DNA of 55,682 nucleotides from Neobacillus dielmonensis. GTDB taxonomy: Bacteria; Bacillota; Bacilli; Bacillales; Cytobacillaceae. The stretch's first letter is position 1. Each line of letters opens with the position of its first letter. Position numbers and translations under genes: made by a program. Below the pieces are notes generated by a model. That model made no database searches. It was not told the DNA's origin and was given only the letters and a program-made list of their open reading frames with translations. This document shows positions 1 to 8,660 of the stretch, piece by piece. The stretch spans positions 40,908 to 96,589 of the forward strand of contig NZ_HG942080.1 of the NCBI RefSeq assembly GCF_000612665.1, written 5' to 3'.

Positions 1-71
1 TTTCTCCTGCTCGGGCATTTAGATCACTTCTTAGTGACCACTCACCCTCCTTTTTCTCCTGCTCGGGCATT
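1..71. repeat. 19-bp direct repeat at the left edge, two copies
   Basis: The same 19 bases (tttctcctgctcgggcatt) occur at 1-19 and 53-71, a spacing of 52 bp. On the minus strand they read as AATGCCCGAGCAGGAGAAA. They lie beyond the csbA terminator, so they would be in the 5' region of whatever minus-strand gene follows to the left (uvrB in B. subtilis). I see no convincing reading frame or known riboswitch here; the function is unknown. Confidence 0.6.
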
Positions 72-120
72 AATGCTGTAACGATTTCTCTCCAATTCAC
101 CGGAAGCCAATTGTGTCCTA

Positions 121-159
121 AAAAAAACAAACAGCCTGTGCTAAGTAGACAGACTGTTT
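121..159 (-). terminator. Rho-independent terminator of csbA
   Basis: An 11-bp stem (arms 129-139 and 149-159, one G-U pair) with a 9-nt loop is followed on the minus strand by a run of T (121-127). It sits just after the csbA stop codon. Confidence 0.85.
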
Positions 160-165
160 TAGAAG

Positions 166-399
166 TTATTTGTTGCTAACGGGTTTTGGTTTCATTTTGG
201 CAGCCAGCCAGAAACCGGCTGTTAATGAAAAAGCATCAACTACAATTAGAGGAAATGCATTCGTGTATCCTTTATATACAGAAGCCGCAATCAGGGCAAC
301 CGTTAAGACGAGTCCAATCAAGCGGTTATAGGTTACGCGGGCAAACAGCATAACCAATATGCCTGGTAAAATCAACGCTGATAAATATTTGATTACCAT
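166..399 (-). CDS. csbA: CsbA family small membrane protein
   Basis: A 77-residue protein that is almost entirely hydrophobic, with about three membrane segments and a short charged C-terminal tail. It aligns along its length with my memory of B. subtilis CsbA (76 aa), a sigma-B controlled membrane protein of unknown biochemical role: MVIKYLSALILPG here against MITKAIFALFFPF there, and a shared YKGYT motif. I chose the ATG at 399 because it matches that start and has GAGGTG upstream, although the 12-nt spacer is long. A GTG five codons earlier (414) is the alternative. In B. subtilis csbA precedes uvrB-uvrA, which may lie left of the window. A strong terminator follows directly. Confidence 0.8.
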   Translation of the reverse strand: MVIKYLSALILPGILVMLFARVTYNRLIGLVLTVALIAASVYKGYTNAFPLIVVDAFSLTAGFWLAAKMKPKPVSNK

Positions 400-546
400 A
401 TCCAAATGGTACACCTCATTTTTATAACTTTTCGTTAATTAATTCTAGAAAGATATACACAAAATTGCAACAAAAAAGTCTAATCGCTCCATTCAAATTT
501 TGATAAACATAAAAAGACCGCAAGCCCAAGCTCACGGGATGAAGGA

Positions 547-1377
547 TTATTTAACAGCGCCAGCCGTCAGCCCTTCCATAAATTGTTTGGAGGCGATAAA
601 AAACAATACAATCATTGGCAGTGACGACAAGGTCAATCCGGCAAACAATGCGCCCCAATCAGCCGAATACTCACCGAACAATGACATCATGCCCACTGGA
701 ATCGTTTTTTTCAATTCATCGGTAATAAAGATTAATGGAAAGAAGAAATCATTCCAGGATTGAATAAAATTAATGATCATTACTGTTCCCAGAGCAGGAC
801 GCATTAATGGCAACACAACATTCCATAAAATTCGCAAATCACCGGCCCCATCCATCCGGGCGGCTTCTTCAAGTTCCCTAGGAATCGTTCGGAAAAATCC
901 TGTTAAAATTAATATCGATAACGGAATCCCTGTTGCCGTGTACATCAAAATCAGCGACCACAACGAATTGGTTAACCCTAGATTTTTCATTAAAATAAAG
1001 AGAGGAACAATTCCGAGCTTAATAGGGATCATCATCCCCATTAAAAAGATAAAAAACATGATATGATTCCACCAAAAGGTATATCTGGCAATATAGAAAG
1101 CAGCCAAAGAAGTCGTGATTAAAGTTAGCAATACAGAAACTACACTGACAAACACGCTGTTAGAAAAATAGGTCATAAACGGAACTTGCTCTAACAGCTT
1201 CTTAAACGTTTCCATACTAAATTCCTTTGGAAGTGCGAGCGGGTGCATAAAAATTTCCATACTCGGTTTAAAAGAAGACAAAATCATTAAAACAATTGGA
1301 TATAGACTAATAGAGGCAAATACGAAAGCAATAACATAATAGAATGGCTTCATCCAGATAGTCGTTTTCACTTTCAT
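547..1377 (-). CDS. Sugar ABC transporter permease, MalG type
   Basis: A 276-residue inner permease of the carbohydrate uptake-1 (CUT1) family with about six membrane helices. The cytoplasmic EAA loop that docks on the ATPase is visible as EELEEAARMDGAG about 80 residues from the C-terminus. It is the last gene of a three-gene operon (binding protein, MalF type, MalG type), 5 bp after its partner permease. The ATG at 1377 directly abuts a GGGGGG ribosome site; a GTG two codons inside (1371) is better spaced and may be the true start. No ATPase gene lies nearby, so a shared MsmX-like ATPase elsewhere probably energises it. The substrate cannot be told from sequence because no glycosidase or regulator is adjacent. 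Confidence 0.88.
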   Translation of the reverse strand: MKVKTTIWMKPFYYVIAFVFASISLYPIVLMILSSFKPSMEIFMHPLALPKEFSMETFKKLLEQVPFMTYFSNSVFVSVVSVLLTLITTSLAAFYIARYTFWWNHIMFFIFLMGMMIPIKLGIVPLFILMKNLGLTNSLWSLILMYTATGIPLSILILTGFFRTIPRELEEAARMDGAGDLRILWNVVLPLMRPALGTVMIINFIQSWNDFFFPLIFITDELKKTIPVGMMSLFGEYSADWGALFAGLTLSSLPMIVLFFIASKQFMEGLTAGAVK

Positions 1378-1382
1378 CCCCC

Positions 1383-2345
1383 CTACATGTCTACTTGTTT
1401 TTTCTGCATATATCTTAAATAAAATGCTGTAATGACCGAGATAAACAAGAATAGCAGGACCGCAAGCGCTGATCCAAGGCCAATTGCCGTTGAATCACCC
1501 GTACCTCCGCCAAACGCCAAGCGATAGAAGAACACAGCCAGTGTATCAGTCGCGTGATAAGGCTCACCTTGTGAACCTTGCATCGCATAGACCAGTTCAA
1601 AAGCCTCGAAAGACTGAATAAACGTCAGCACCGTCATAATCATAATTGAGGGCATCATGAGCGGCAGCATGATTCTTCTAAGCATCATCAAGCCCTTCGC
1701 TCCGTCTAATGTGGCTGCTTCCAGCAAATCTCTCGGAATCGCTTGAAACCCTGCCAAAAAGATTAACACGGCAAAACCTAACCCAAACCAGCAGTTTACT
1801 AGAATGATTGCCATCAACGCTGTATCTGGGTCTCCCAACCAGGCTTTTTTGAGGTTTTCCAAGCCAAATGCACCGAAGATTACATTTAAAGCCCCATAAT
1901 TAGGGTTTAAAATCAGCTTCCATAAAAACCCCACCACGATAACTGACAAGAGTCTGGGTAGAAAATAAGCAATTTTAAAAAACTCAGCGCCGCGAATTTT
2001 TTGGTAAATGATAAAGGCCAACAGAAAGGCCAACCCATTTTGCACTATCATCTGCACGGCAAAATACAAAACATTATGGCCAAAGGAATTCCAAAAATAG
2101 CCGCTAAATGGCTCCTGGGTAAACAGGTTTTTATAGTTATCCAGACCGATAAAGACACCCCTCTTAATCCCCTTCCAATCATAGAAACTATAGGTGAGTG
2201 CTGCCAATTGCGGGTAAACAATGAATAGTCCATAGATGGCAAGGGCGGGAATCGGGAAGAGGTGAATTCCCCACCTCTTCCGTTTTTTTAACCTTTTCTG
2301 CTTGGTAGTATTAGGTTGTAGCATCGTCTGCATATTCTCCGCCAC
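1383..2345 (-). CDS. Sugar ABC transporter permease, MalF/UgpA type
   Basis: A 320-residue membrane protein that pairs with the downstream MalG-type permease to form the channel of a CUT1 sugar or oligosaccharide importer. It has a basic N-terminus (KQKRLKKRKRWG), six or so membrane helices, and the EAA motif DLLEAATLDGAKG that contacts the ATPase. It lies 18 bp after the binding-protein gene. The start is uncertain: GTG at 2345, or ATG at 2333 with GGAG just upstream. The family assignment is firm; the sugar is unknown. Confidence 0.87.
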   Translation of the reverse strand: MAENMQTMLQPNTTKQKRLKKRKRWGIHLFPIPALAIYGLFIVYPQLAALTYSFYDWKGIKRGVFIGLDNYKNLFTQEPFSGYFWNSFGHNVLYFAVQMIVQNGLAFLLAFIIYQKIRGAEFFKIAYFLPRLLSVIVVGFLWKLILNPNYGALNVIFGAFGLENLKKAWLGDPDTALMAIILVNCWFGLGFAVLIFLAGFQAIPRDLLEAATLDGAKGLMMLRRIMLPLMMPSIMIMTVLTFIQSFEAFELVYAMQGSQGEPYHATDTLAVFFYRLAFGGGTGDSTAIGLGSALAVLLFLFISVITAFYLRYMQKKQVDM

Positions 2346-2363
2346 CTACTTCTTTTTAAAAAT

Positions 2364-3662
2364 TTATTGTACAGGCTTAAACCAAGTATCTGCGCTTTCC
2401 TGTACTTTTTTGGCGACACCTTCAGGGGTTTGTTTTCCTAAGTACATTCCTTGAAGTTCTGTTTCTAATGTTACTTTGGTTGTCGGGTTTCCGCCGGCGA
2501 AGTAAACCACCATCATATAGGGAGTAGAGATTTTTTCCACCGCTTCACTTAAGCTTGTGACTAATTCGTCTTTTGACTTCACGCCAGGCATTGCACTGAT
2601 CATTTTAAATTCGTTGGTAAACAGCTCGCCGAACTCTTTGGTGGTTAAAAACTCCATGAACTTTTTCGCTTCTTCTTTATGCTTGGATTTCGCATTCACC
2701 GCGAACGATCCGTCTACCCATGCCGTGATAGTTGGTTCTTTACCTATAGCGGAAGGCATTGGGAAGTAACCGATCTCAATATCCGGATTCAACCCGCGAA
2801 CCACTTCAATTTCCCAGCTTCCCATCGGAAACATCGCTGCCTGGCCTGTGGCAAATAAAGTCCTGATATCATCCATGCCAAGCCCCTCGGAATTGTCTGG
2901 GAAGTATTTCTTTAATTGCTCCATAGCCTTAATGGAATTCACAAATTCTTCGCTGGTAAAATTGGTTTGCCCTTTGGTAATTTTATCGACAAAATCATTC
3001 GCTCCATAGTGGGCTGGCCCAATGATTCCATGAGCGGCGGATAATAACCAGCCTTCTTTCGTTCCTATAGCAATTGGAATAATGCCTTTCTTTTTGATAG
3101 TTTCATTTAATGCAATAAATTCATCCCATGTTTTTGGTTCCTTTAGGTTCAAATCTTTAAAAATTTTCTTGTTATAAAACATCTGGGTGGTGCTCATATT
3201 AACCGGCACGCCATATTGTTTGCCATCAGAGCCTTTTGAAGCCTGAAGGGCAGCATCCGGGAAGACATCTAGGCCTTTTACATCATCTAGTGGCTCAAGG
3301 TAACCGGCATCTGCCAGCGCAATTCCGGGTGCATATGGCCGTAAGTGGATAATATCTGGGCCTTCACCGCTTTGCAGGGCAGTGTTAAGAATGGTATTGT
3401 ATTCTGTATTTTTCGATGGCTTAAATTCAACTTTGATATTTGGATACTTCTTATTAAAAGCAGCAGTAACCTTCTCATAATTCGCCGTATCCTCGGTTCT
3501 CCAACTTCCAATCGTTAAACTGACTGTTCCCTCCGTCTTATCGTTCCCCTTCGATCCACTATCTGACATGTCCGTCTTGTCCGTATCTTTAGAACAGGCC
3601 GCCGCAAACATTAAAATAAACACAAAAACCCCTACCAACCACGCCTTCCCCATTTTTCCCAT
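2364..3662 (-). CDS. Extracellular sugar-binding lipoprotein
   Basis: A 432-residue ABC solute-binding protein of the CUT1 (MalE-like) class. The N-terminus is a lipoprotein signal ending in FAAAC, so Cys23 should be lipidated and the mature protein tethered to the outer face of the membrane. A Ser/Asp/Lys-rich linker follows, then a two-lobed binding domain beginning TIGSWRTEDTANY. The ATG has AAGGAGG upstream with an 11-nt spacer. It is the first gene of the importer operon and feeds the two permeases downstream. The promoter lies in the 440-bp gap before inhA, which also holds a tandem repeat. Confidence 0.88.
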   Translation of the reverse strand: MGKMGKAWLVGVFVFILMFAAACSKDTDKTDMSDSGSKGNDKTEGTVSLTIGSWRTEDTANYEKVTAAFNKKYPNIKVEFKPSKNTEYNTILNTALQSGEGPDIIHLRPYAPGIALADAGYLEPLDDVKGLDVFPDAALQASKGSDGKQYGVPVNMSTTQMFYNKKIFKDLNLKEPKTWDEFIALNETIKKKGIIPIAIGTKEGWLLSAAHGIIGPAHYGANDFVDKITKGQTNFTSEEFVNSIKAMEQLKKYFPDNSEGLGMDDIRTLFATGQAAMFPMGSWEIEVVRGLNPDIEIGYFPMPSAIGKEPTITAWVDGSFAVNAKSKHKEEAKKFMEFLTTKEFGELFTNEFKMISAMPGVKSKDELVTSLSEAVEKISTPYMMVVYFAGGNPTTKVTLETELQGMYLGKQTPEGVAKKVQESADTWFKPVQ

Positions 3663-3690
3663 AAAATCGTGGGCCTCCTTAAAAATTTTA

Positions 3691-3782
3691 GGGACTGTCC
3701 CCCAACACGTTAATACGTTACAACAGTGGGGGACTGTCCCTCAGCTTGTTAAAGCGTTAATAGGGTGAGGGACTGTCCCCTA
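3691..3782. repeat. Tandem 39-bp intergenic repeat with GGGACTGTCCC palindrome
   Basis: GGGACTGTCCC occurs at 3691, 3730 and 3769, an exact 39-bp period. Between the palindromes lie variants of a CGTTAATACGTTA-like stretch. A related copy is found at about 29.05 kb. It lies upstream of the sugar-importer operon. It resembles the dispersed GGGAC/GTCCC repeats known from many Bacillus genomes; a function is not known. Confidence 0.8.
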
Positions 3783-4107
3783 ATAGTCCTATTTCGAGTA
3801 TATTTAGCAATGTTTCATCGTATAACCATTATTCTTGAAACATCGTTACAATTATTGTTTCGATCGAATTGTGCACATTTTCTGTTGAAAATACGAAGAT
3901 TTCCAAGAATTTTGTTACTATTTTACTATTTTTGTTGAAAAGAATTTGTAATATTTACAATTTTCAAATATGGCTATATCATTAGATTAAACATTTAGGG
4001 ATGCTAAATATTCTAGTCAACCTAGCATCCTCTCTATACTAATTTCCAAGGAGGCGAAAAAAAGCTTTTTTTCATACTGAGTTATTTAATTGACAAGGGG
4101 GAGCTTT
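3783..4107. promoter_or_regulatory. inhA upstream region with palindrome and leader hairpin
   Basis: This AT-rich gap carries the divergent control regions of the sugar operon and the inhA-type gene. Visible elements are a perfect palindrome TTGTAA-TAT-TTACAA at 3946-3960, a possible operator, and an 8-bp perfect hairpin with arms 3999-4006 and 4023-4030 that is not followed by a T run and would lie in the inhA leader. No strong sigma-A pair stands out. Confidence 0.4.
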
Positions 4108-6453
4108 ATGAGGAAAAGGAAGATTCTTTCTGGTGCATTAACCTTATCGTTAGGGGTCGGATTGTTCAATGTGGCAGCAGCGGCACCTAACGTGAAAGCA
4201 GCTGCGCCTACAATCAAATATGGTGTGACTGCTGATTTAGGCATCGCTAATGATGAAAGATTAATAGACATGCTGAAGCGTGAAGGAAAACTAGCAAAAA
4301 ATGCGAGCCCGGCAGAAGCTGAGAAGGCATTGAAAAATTATTTAAATGCGAAAGCAAAATCTACTAAAACAAAAGATCAAATCCCATCCTCGTTAAAAAT
4401 TGATAGCAGTAATGGAAAAGCTATTTCTAACGGGCTTAAGAATGGCAGCGGTAATAAATTGGGACAAGCCAAGAAAGATACGGTTGATTCTGTAAGTAAA
4501 GAGACATATAAAGGTGATGTTCGTACCGATAAGGTCCTTGTTCTAGCAATTGATTTTCCTGACTATCCAAAAAGCTCAATCACTAAAGATGAAACCGACA
4601 TGTGGTATGAGGATTACACTCATGATCATTTCCAGGATATGATTTTTGGAAAAAATGGATATAAAGGTCCAAACGGCGAAAATCTTGTCTCTATGAAACA
4701 ATACTATGAGCAGCAATCCGGAGGCAGCTATACAGTTGAGGGAACAGTTGCTGGCTGGTACACAGCAGACCATGAAGCGGCTTATTATGGGGCAAATGAT
4801 CCTGCACCAGATGGAAATGATATCGCACCCCGAGCGCTAGTATACGAAGCCCTCAAAAAGGCTGCACAAGATCCAAATGTAGATTTAAGCGAGTATGATG
4901 TTTGGGATCGCGATGACTACGATGGTGATGGTGTTTATGCCGAACCAGACGGCCTGATTGACCATTTAATGGTCCTCCATGCCGGTGTTGGTGAAGAAGC
5001 AGGCGGAGGTGCCCTTGGCGGCGATGCCATTTGGTCGCACCGTTCCAAGCTATCTACTGGACCTGTCGCAGTACCAGGTGCTACATCTAACAGCGACCGT
5101 TGGGGCGGCCTGTTAGGTGCATGGGATTACACCATTGAACCGGAAGACGGTGCAGCCGGCGTATTTGCCCATGAATATGGCCATGACTTGGGTCTGCCAG
5201 ATGAATACGACACACAATATACCGGTGCCGGTGAAGCCATCGAGTACTGGTCCATCATGTCAAGCGGCAGCTGGGCTGGGGATGTCCCTGGAACCGAACC
5301 AACTGGGTTTAGCCCATATGCTAGACAAATGCTGCAAAGCTTACATGGCGGAAACTGGCTGACAGGCTCTTCATTAAATGCCAGTGACATCAACAAACAA
5401 GGTACTACGGTTCTACTTGATGAAGGTGCCACAAAGGGCACTAACAATGATGCAGTTCGAGTTGATTTACCAGATAAAGAAAATAACATCAATGTCCCTT
5501 CAAGCGGCACCTATGAATATTTTAGCGGCAAAGGCGATGAACTGAATAATTCAATGACCGCTACGGTAGACCTTACAAATGTCCATACTGCCGAATTTAA
5601 ATTCAAAACCTGGTATGATATTGAACAAGATTGGGATTATGCATCAGTTCAAGTCAAAACAGAAGGTGAAGACTGGAAGTCCATTCCTGGGAATATCACT
5701 ACCACAACTGATCCTAATAAGCAAAACCCTGGCAATGGTATTACTGGTAACTCCAAAGGCTGGGTCGATGCAGCTTTTGATTTATCAGCTTATGCAGGTC
5801 AAAAAATTGATTTAAGATTTAACTACTGGACAGACGTAGCTGCCTCTTATCCTGGTTTCTATGTAGATGATATAGCTTTAACTGCAGATGGTAAAACTGT
5901 ACTAAGTGATGATGCAGAAGGTGCATCCGCCTTTACTTTTGACGGATTCAAGAAAGATACTGGAAAGTACTATTCTCAACGTTATTACTTATTAGAATGG
6001 AGATCCCACAACGGTGTCGATGCCGGATTGGCCCACATCCGCCGCGGCGCCAGTTTAATGAGCTATGACAAAGGCTTAGTCGTCTGGTATGTCGATGAAT
6101 CCTACGATGATAACTGGACAGGCATCCACCCTGGTGAAGGATTTCTTGGAGTCGTTGATGCCGACCAGCATGCGCTGTCTTGGAGCGATAAAACGACTGG
6201 CTCATCACGATATCAATTGCATGATGCTGCCTTTGGTTTAAGCAAAACAGACAAGATGTTCCTTGATTATCCTGGACTATATACGATGAAGGATAATTTT
6301 ACACAGCGCAACCCGCTGTTTGATGACAGTACTGACTACAGCAATCCGGGGTTGATTGATGCGGGACGCAACGTTCCGAAGTTCGGATTAAAATTCCGTG
6401 TTGTCGGTGAAAGCGCCGATGGAACGGTTGGGAAAGTACTAATTTTTAAATAG
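4108..6453 (+). CDS. Secreted M6 metalloprotease, immune inhibitor A family
   Basis: A 781-residue exported zinc protease. The signal peptide (MRKRKILSGALTLSLG..., cleaved near KAAAP) is followed by a prodomain of about 100 residues, then the catalytic domain with HEYGHDLGLPDEYD, the HEXXH plus downstream Asp/Glu zinc signature of peptidase family M6. The C-terminal half contains a beta-sandwich region (YFSGKGDELNNSM, then GFYVDDIAL), as in InhA of the B. cereus group, and a final conserved M6 block. The ATG at 4108 has GGGGGAG just upstream. InhA proteins degrade host antimicrobial peptides and matrix proteins in pathogens; in a soil bacterium it may simply scavenge protein. The gene is monocistronic and ends at a strong bidirectional terminator. 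Confidence 0.9.
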   Translation: MRKRKILSGALTLSLGVGLFNVAAAAPNVKAAAPTIKYGVTADLGIANDERLIDMLKREGKLAKNASPAEAEKALKNYLNAKAKSTKTKDQIPSSLKIDSSNGKAISNGLKNGSGNKLGQAKKDTVDSVSKETYKGDVRTDKVLVLAIDFPDYPKSSITKDETDMWYEDYTHDHFQDMIFGKNGYKGPNGENLVSMKQYYEQQSGGSYTVEGTVAGWYTADHEAAYYGANDPAPDGNDIAPRALVYEALKKAAQDPNVDLSEYDVWDRDDYDGDGVYAEPDGLIDHLMVLHAGVGEEAGGGALGGDAIWSHRSKLSTGPVAVPGATSNSDRWGGLLGAWDYTIEPEDGAAGVFAHEYGHDLGLPDEYDTQYTGAGEAIEYWSIMSSGSWAGDVPGTEPTGFSPYARQMLQSLHGGNWLTGSSLNASDINKQGTTVLLDEGATKGTNNDAVRVDLPDKENNINVPSSGTYEYFSGKGDELNNSMTATVDLTNVHTAEFKFKTWYDIEQDWDYASVQVKTEGEDWKSIPGNITTTTDPNKQNPGNGITGNSKGWVDAAFDLSAYAGQKIDLRFNYWTDVAASYPGFYVDDIALTADGKTVLSDDAEGASAFTFDGFKKDTGKYYSQRYYLLEWRSHNGVDAGLAHIRRGASLMSYDKGLVVWYVDESYDDNWTGIHPGEGFLGVVDADQHALSWSDKTTGSSRYQLHDAAFGLSKTDKMFLDYPGLYTMKDNFTQRNPLFDDSTDYSNPGLIDAGRNVPKFGLKFRVVGESADGTVGKVLIFK

Positions 6454-6460
6454 TAATTAA

Positions 6461-6494
6461 AAAGGGTGTCCCCACCATAGAAGGGACACCCTTT
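6461..6494. terminator. Bidirectional terminator between inhA and doxX genes
   Basis: A perfect 12-bp stem (arms 6461-6472 and 6483-6494). It is followed by TTT on the plus strand and preceded by an A run that gives T residues on the minus strand. It separates two convergent genes. Confidence 0.85.
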
Positions 6495-6508
6495 GTTGTG
6501 TTCAGTAT

Positions 6509-7018
6509 TTAAACCGTTTGACCCGGACTCGCTTTTTGCTTAAACACCGTTTTGCGGATGAAAGGAATTACCCAGCGGTCTAAGCCGTATTTACCCGCAT
6601 TAAAGCCGCTGAATACGATGAAGAAGCCTAAGAAAATGTCTTGCGGGTTAGATGAAACAGTTCCTGCCAAGAAGAAGGCAAAGTTCATCATTAGTCCGAA
6701 GAATGCTGCTGCAGTCGTTAAGCAGCCAAGAATTAATCCAAGTCCAATTAAAAACTCGCCAATAGGGACGATTGTATTAAATATATCAACATTCGGCAAC
6801 GCAAAACCTTTTAAGAATGTCACATACCATCCGTATAAAACATCCCCTTCAGGGCCTTTTACCGGATTGGCGATTGCACCTTTTAAGAAGCCTGATGCAT
6901 CAAAGCCGCCGCCTGTTAACTTTCCATAACCAGCTGAAATAAATGTGTAACCCAAGACTAAACGAAAAACTAATAAAATAACTGAAGAAACTTTACTTTC
7001 TCTTAACCATTTAACCAT
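6509..7018 (-). CDS. DoxX family membrane protein
   Basis: A 169-residue integral membrane protein with four predicted helices and the DoxX-type N-terminus (LVFRLVLGYTFISAGYGKL). Relatives include the small subunit of archaeal thiosulfate:quinone oxidoreductase and many bacterial proteins linked to redox or thiol stress. The segment ILYGWYVTFLKG-like between helices 1 and 2 is longer than in the shortest DoxX proteins. Ribosome site GGGAG lies 9 nt before the ATG. It stands alone, and a perfect TGTGA-N6-TCACA palindrome about 90 bp upstream suggests control by a Crp/Fnr-type regulator. The exact reaction is unknown. Confidence 0.78.
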   Translation of the reverse strand: MVKWLRESKVSSVILLVFRLVLGYTFISAGYGKLTGGGFDASGFLKGAIANPVKGPEGDVLYGWYVTFLKGFALPNVDIFNTIVPIGEFLIGLGLILGCLTTAAAFFGLMMNFAFFLAGTVSSNPQDIFLGFFIVFSGFNAGKYGLDRWVIPFIRKTVFKQKASPGQTV

Positions 7019-7097
7019 TGAAGGTCGCTCCCTTTCAAAAATAATTATTGAATGATTTCACATATAGAATATAACTCATTTTACGGTTGAAATGGTG

Positions 7098-7121
7098 ATT
7101 ATGTGAATATGTTCACATAAT
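7098..7121. promoter_or_regulatory. Perfect Crp/Fnr-type palindrome upstream of doxX gene
   Basis: ATTATGTGAA-TATG-TTCACATAAT is a perfect 10-4-10 inverted repeat. It contains TGTGA-N6-TCACA (7102-7117), the consensus for Crp/Fnr family regulators, including B. subtilis Fnr. Its position 80-100 bp before the doxX start fits an activator site. A Rex-like factor is less likely because the TTGTGA ends are absent. Confidence 0.65.
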
Positions 7122-7163
7122 GTTAAAAATCATGTGGCAAAAATTTGAACATAGTGACAAAAC

Positions 7164-7202
7164 AACAGGAGTGCACCGAGTTAAACCCGATGCACTCCTG
7201 TT
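7164..7202 (-). terminator. Terminator of the cadC-czcD operon
   Basis: A 12-bp perfect stem (arms 7164-7175 and 7191-7202) followed on the minus strand by GTTTTG. It lies 8 bp beyond the czcD stop. Confidence 0.75.
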
Positions 7203-7210
7203 AAAACTAT

Positions 7211-8140
7211 TTAATTACACGTCCCATGCGGACTCGGACAGCCATTTTCCTCTTTTTCAACCTGAATGGTGCTGTGTTCAATGTCGAACTCATCATGAAG
7301 AATTCTTTGTGATTGTGCAAGGATTTCATCATGGACACCATTATCCAATATCGTGATATGACAGCTCAACACCGGATATCCAGATGTAATTGTCCAGATG
7401 TGCAGGTCATGCACTTCTTTCACAAAGGGAATCTTGGCCAGCGCCAATTTGACCTGGTGGCCATCAATCTGGGTCGGGGCGCCTTCCATTAAAATATGGA
7501 ATGAGTCTTTCGTGACACGGAATCCGCTGAATAATATCAAGGCCGCCACAATAATACTGGCAAGCGGGTCCGCAATCCCCCAGCCGAAAAACATGATCAG
7601 TAACGCAGCGATAATCGCACCGACTGACCCTAACATATCGCCAAGCACATGCAAAAACGCACTTCTGACATTTAAATTTTCTTCTTTGTCACCCTGCATT
7701 AAAATCCAAGCGGCAACTATATTCACAATCAACCCGGTGATTGAAATCAACAGCATCCCTGTGCTTTGAATTTCCGGCGGAGCAAAAAACCGCTGAAAAG
7801 CTTCATAAAAAATATAAATTGAAATAATAATTAGTGTTAGACCATTTAGTGCCGCAGCAATAATTTCAAACCGCTTATAGCCGTACGTTTTATCCTGGGT
7901 GCCTTTTTTTTCGCCCAGCTTAATGGCAAAAAAGCTTAATCCAAGTGCAACGGCATCACTGAGCATATGGCCGGCATCCGAAAGCAAGGCCAAGCTGTTG
8001 GTTAACAGCCCCCCGATGACTTCCACTATCATAAACGCTGCGATTAATAAGAAGGCGCTGAATAATGCTTTTTTATTCCCCGTATGAGAATGACTATGCG
8101 AATGGCCATGAGAATGGCCATGATGGTGATGGTGTCCCAA
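7211..8140 (-). CDS. czcD: Cation diffusion facilitator, CzcD-like zinc/cadmium exporter
   Basis: A 309-residue cation/proton antiporter with a His-rich N-terminus (about a dozen His in the first 20 residues), six membrane helices with metal-site motifs ALLSDAGHMLSDA (helix II) and HVLGDMLGS (helix V, HxxxD), and a C-terminal cytoplasmic metal-binding domain. I place the start at the TTG at 8140, preceded by GGGGGGAT at 6 nt, because CzcD proteins begin MGHxHxH and the 34 codons upstream look non-coding. It follows a CadC-like repressor gene by about 130 bp and should export Zn, Cd or Co from the cytoplasm. The family is clear; ion preference is inferred. Confidence 0.88.
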   Translation of the reverse strand: MGHHHHHGHSHGHSHSHSHTGNKKALFSAFLLIAAFMIVEVIGGLLTNSLALLSDAGHMLSDAVALGLSFFAIKLGEKKGTQDKTYGYKRFEIIAAALNGLTLIIISIYIFYEAFQRFFAPPEIQSTGMLLISITGLIVNIVAAWILMQGDKEENLNVRSAFLHVLGDMLGSVGAIIAALLIMFFGWGIADPLASIIVAALILFSGFRVTKDSFHILMEGAPTQIDGHQVKLALAKIPFVKEVHDLHIWTITSGYPVLSCHITILDNGVHDEILAQSQRILHDEFDIEHSTIQVEKEENGCPSPHGTCN

Positions 8141-8271
8141 TTTTATCCCCCCAAGAGCCTGACAGTTTATTGAACTGCTATTTATCTTTTTATAAGAATA
8201 TCCTTCCCCATAATCAGAAGTATTTCTAAGAGAACCCGTCAATGGTCCTTTTTCTAAGTTGCCGTTAACCT

Positions 8272-8643
8272 TCAGCCACGGCTGACCAATTCCTCTTGAT
8301 GGGCAAAAGCAATGCGGATTAATTGTTTTACATGGTCATCATCAAGGGAATAATAAACAAGTTTACCTTCTTTTCTATATTTAGCGAGACCAAGGCTTTT
8401 TAAATGCCGCAGATGGTGCGAGGTCGTTGCTGTTGACGCCCCAACAATTTCAGCCACATCACATACACAGAGTTCTTTTTCAAGGGTAAGTGCATAGGCA
8501 ACCTTCATTCTCGTTTCATCCGATAATGCCTTAAAAAGCTTGGTTACTTCCACTATATTCTTGCTTTGGTCAATCTGCTGCTTAAGAATGGCCGTTTTCT
8601 CTCTGCTGTCGCAAATTACCTCGCATACATCCCGTTCGCTCAT
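8272..8643 (-). CDS. ArsR/SmtB repressor, CadC-like
   Basis: A 123-residue winged-helix metal sensor. It keeps the four-cysteine site of S. aureus CadC: two N-terminal Cys (RDVCEVICD) and the ELCVCD pair at the start of the DNA-reading region, so it should sense soft metals (Cd, Pb, Zn). The C-terminal helix DDDHVKQLIRIAFAHQEE also has the alpha5 Zn-site pattern D-x-H...H-x-x-E. I chose the ATG at 8643 because it gives the CadC length (122 aa) and has GGGTGA upstream; the ATG seven codons earlier has no ribosome site. Paired here with a CDF exporter rather than a CadA ATPase. It probably represses its own operon through two boxes just upstream. Confidence 0.88.
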   Translation of the reverse strand: MSERDVCEVICDSREKTAILKQQIDQSKNIVEVTKLFKALSDETRMKVAYALTLEKELCVCDVAEIVGASTATTSHHLRHLKSLGLAKYRKEGKLVYYSLDDDHVKQLIRIAFAHQEELVSRG

Positions 8644-8660
8644 ATGGTCACCCATTTCAT

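Noticed and set aside
3691..3782. CRISPR array
   Set aside because: The 39-bp period covers repeat and spacer together, spacers are similar to each other and there are under three units. No cas gene is present.
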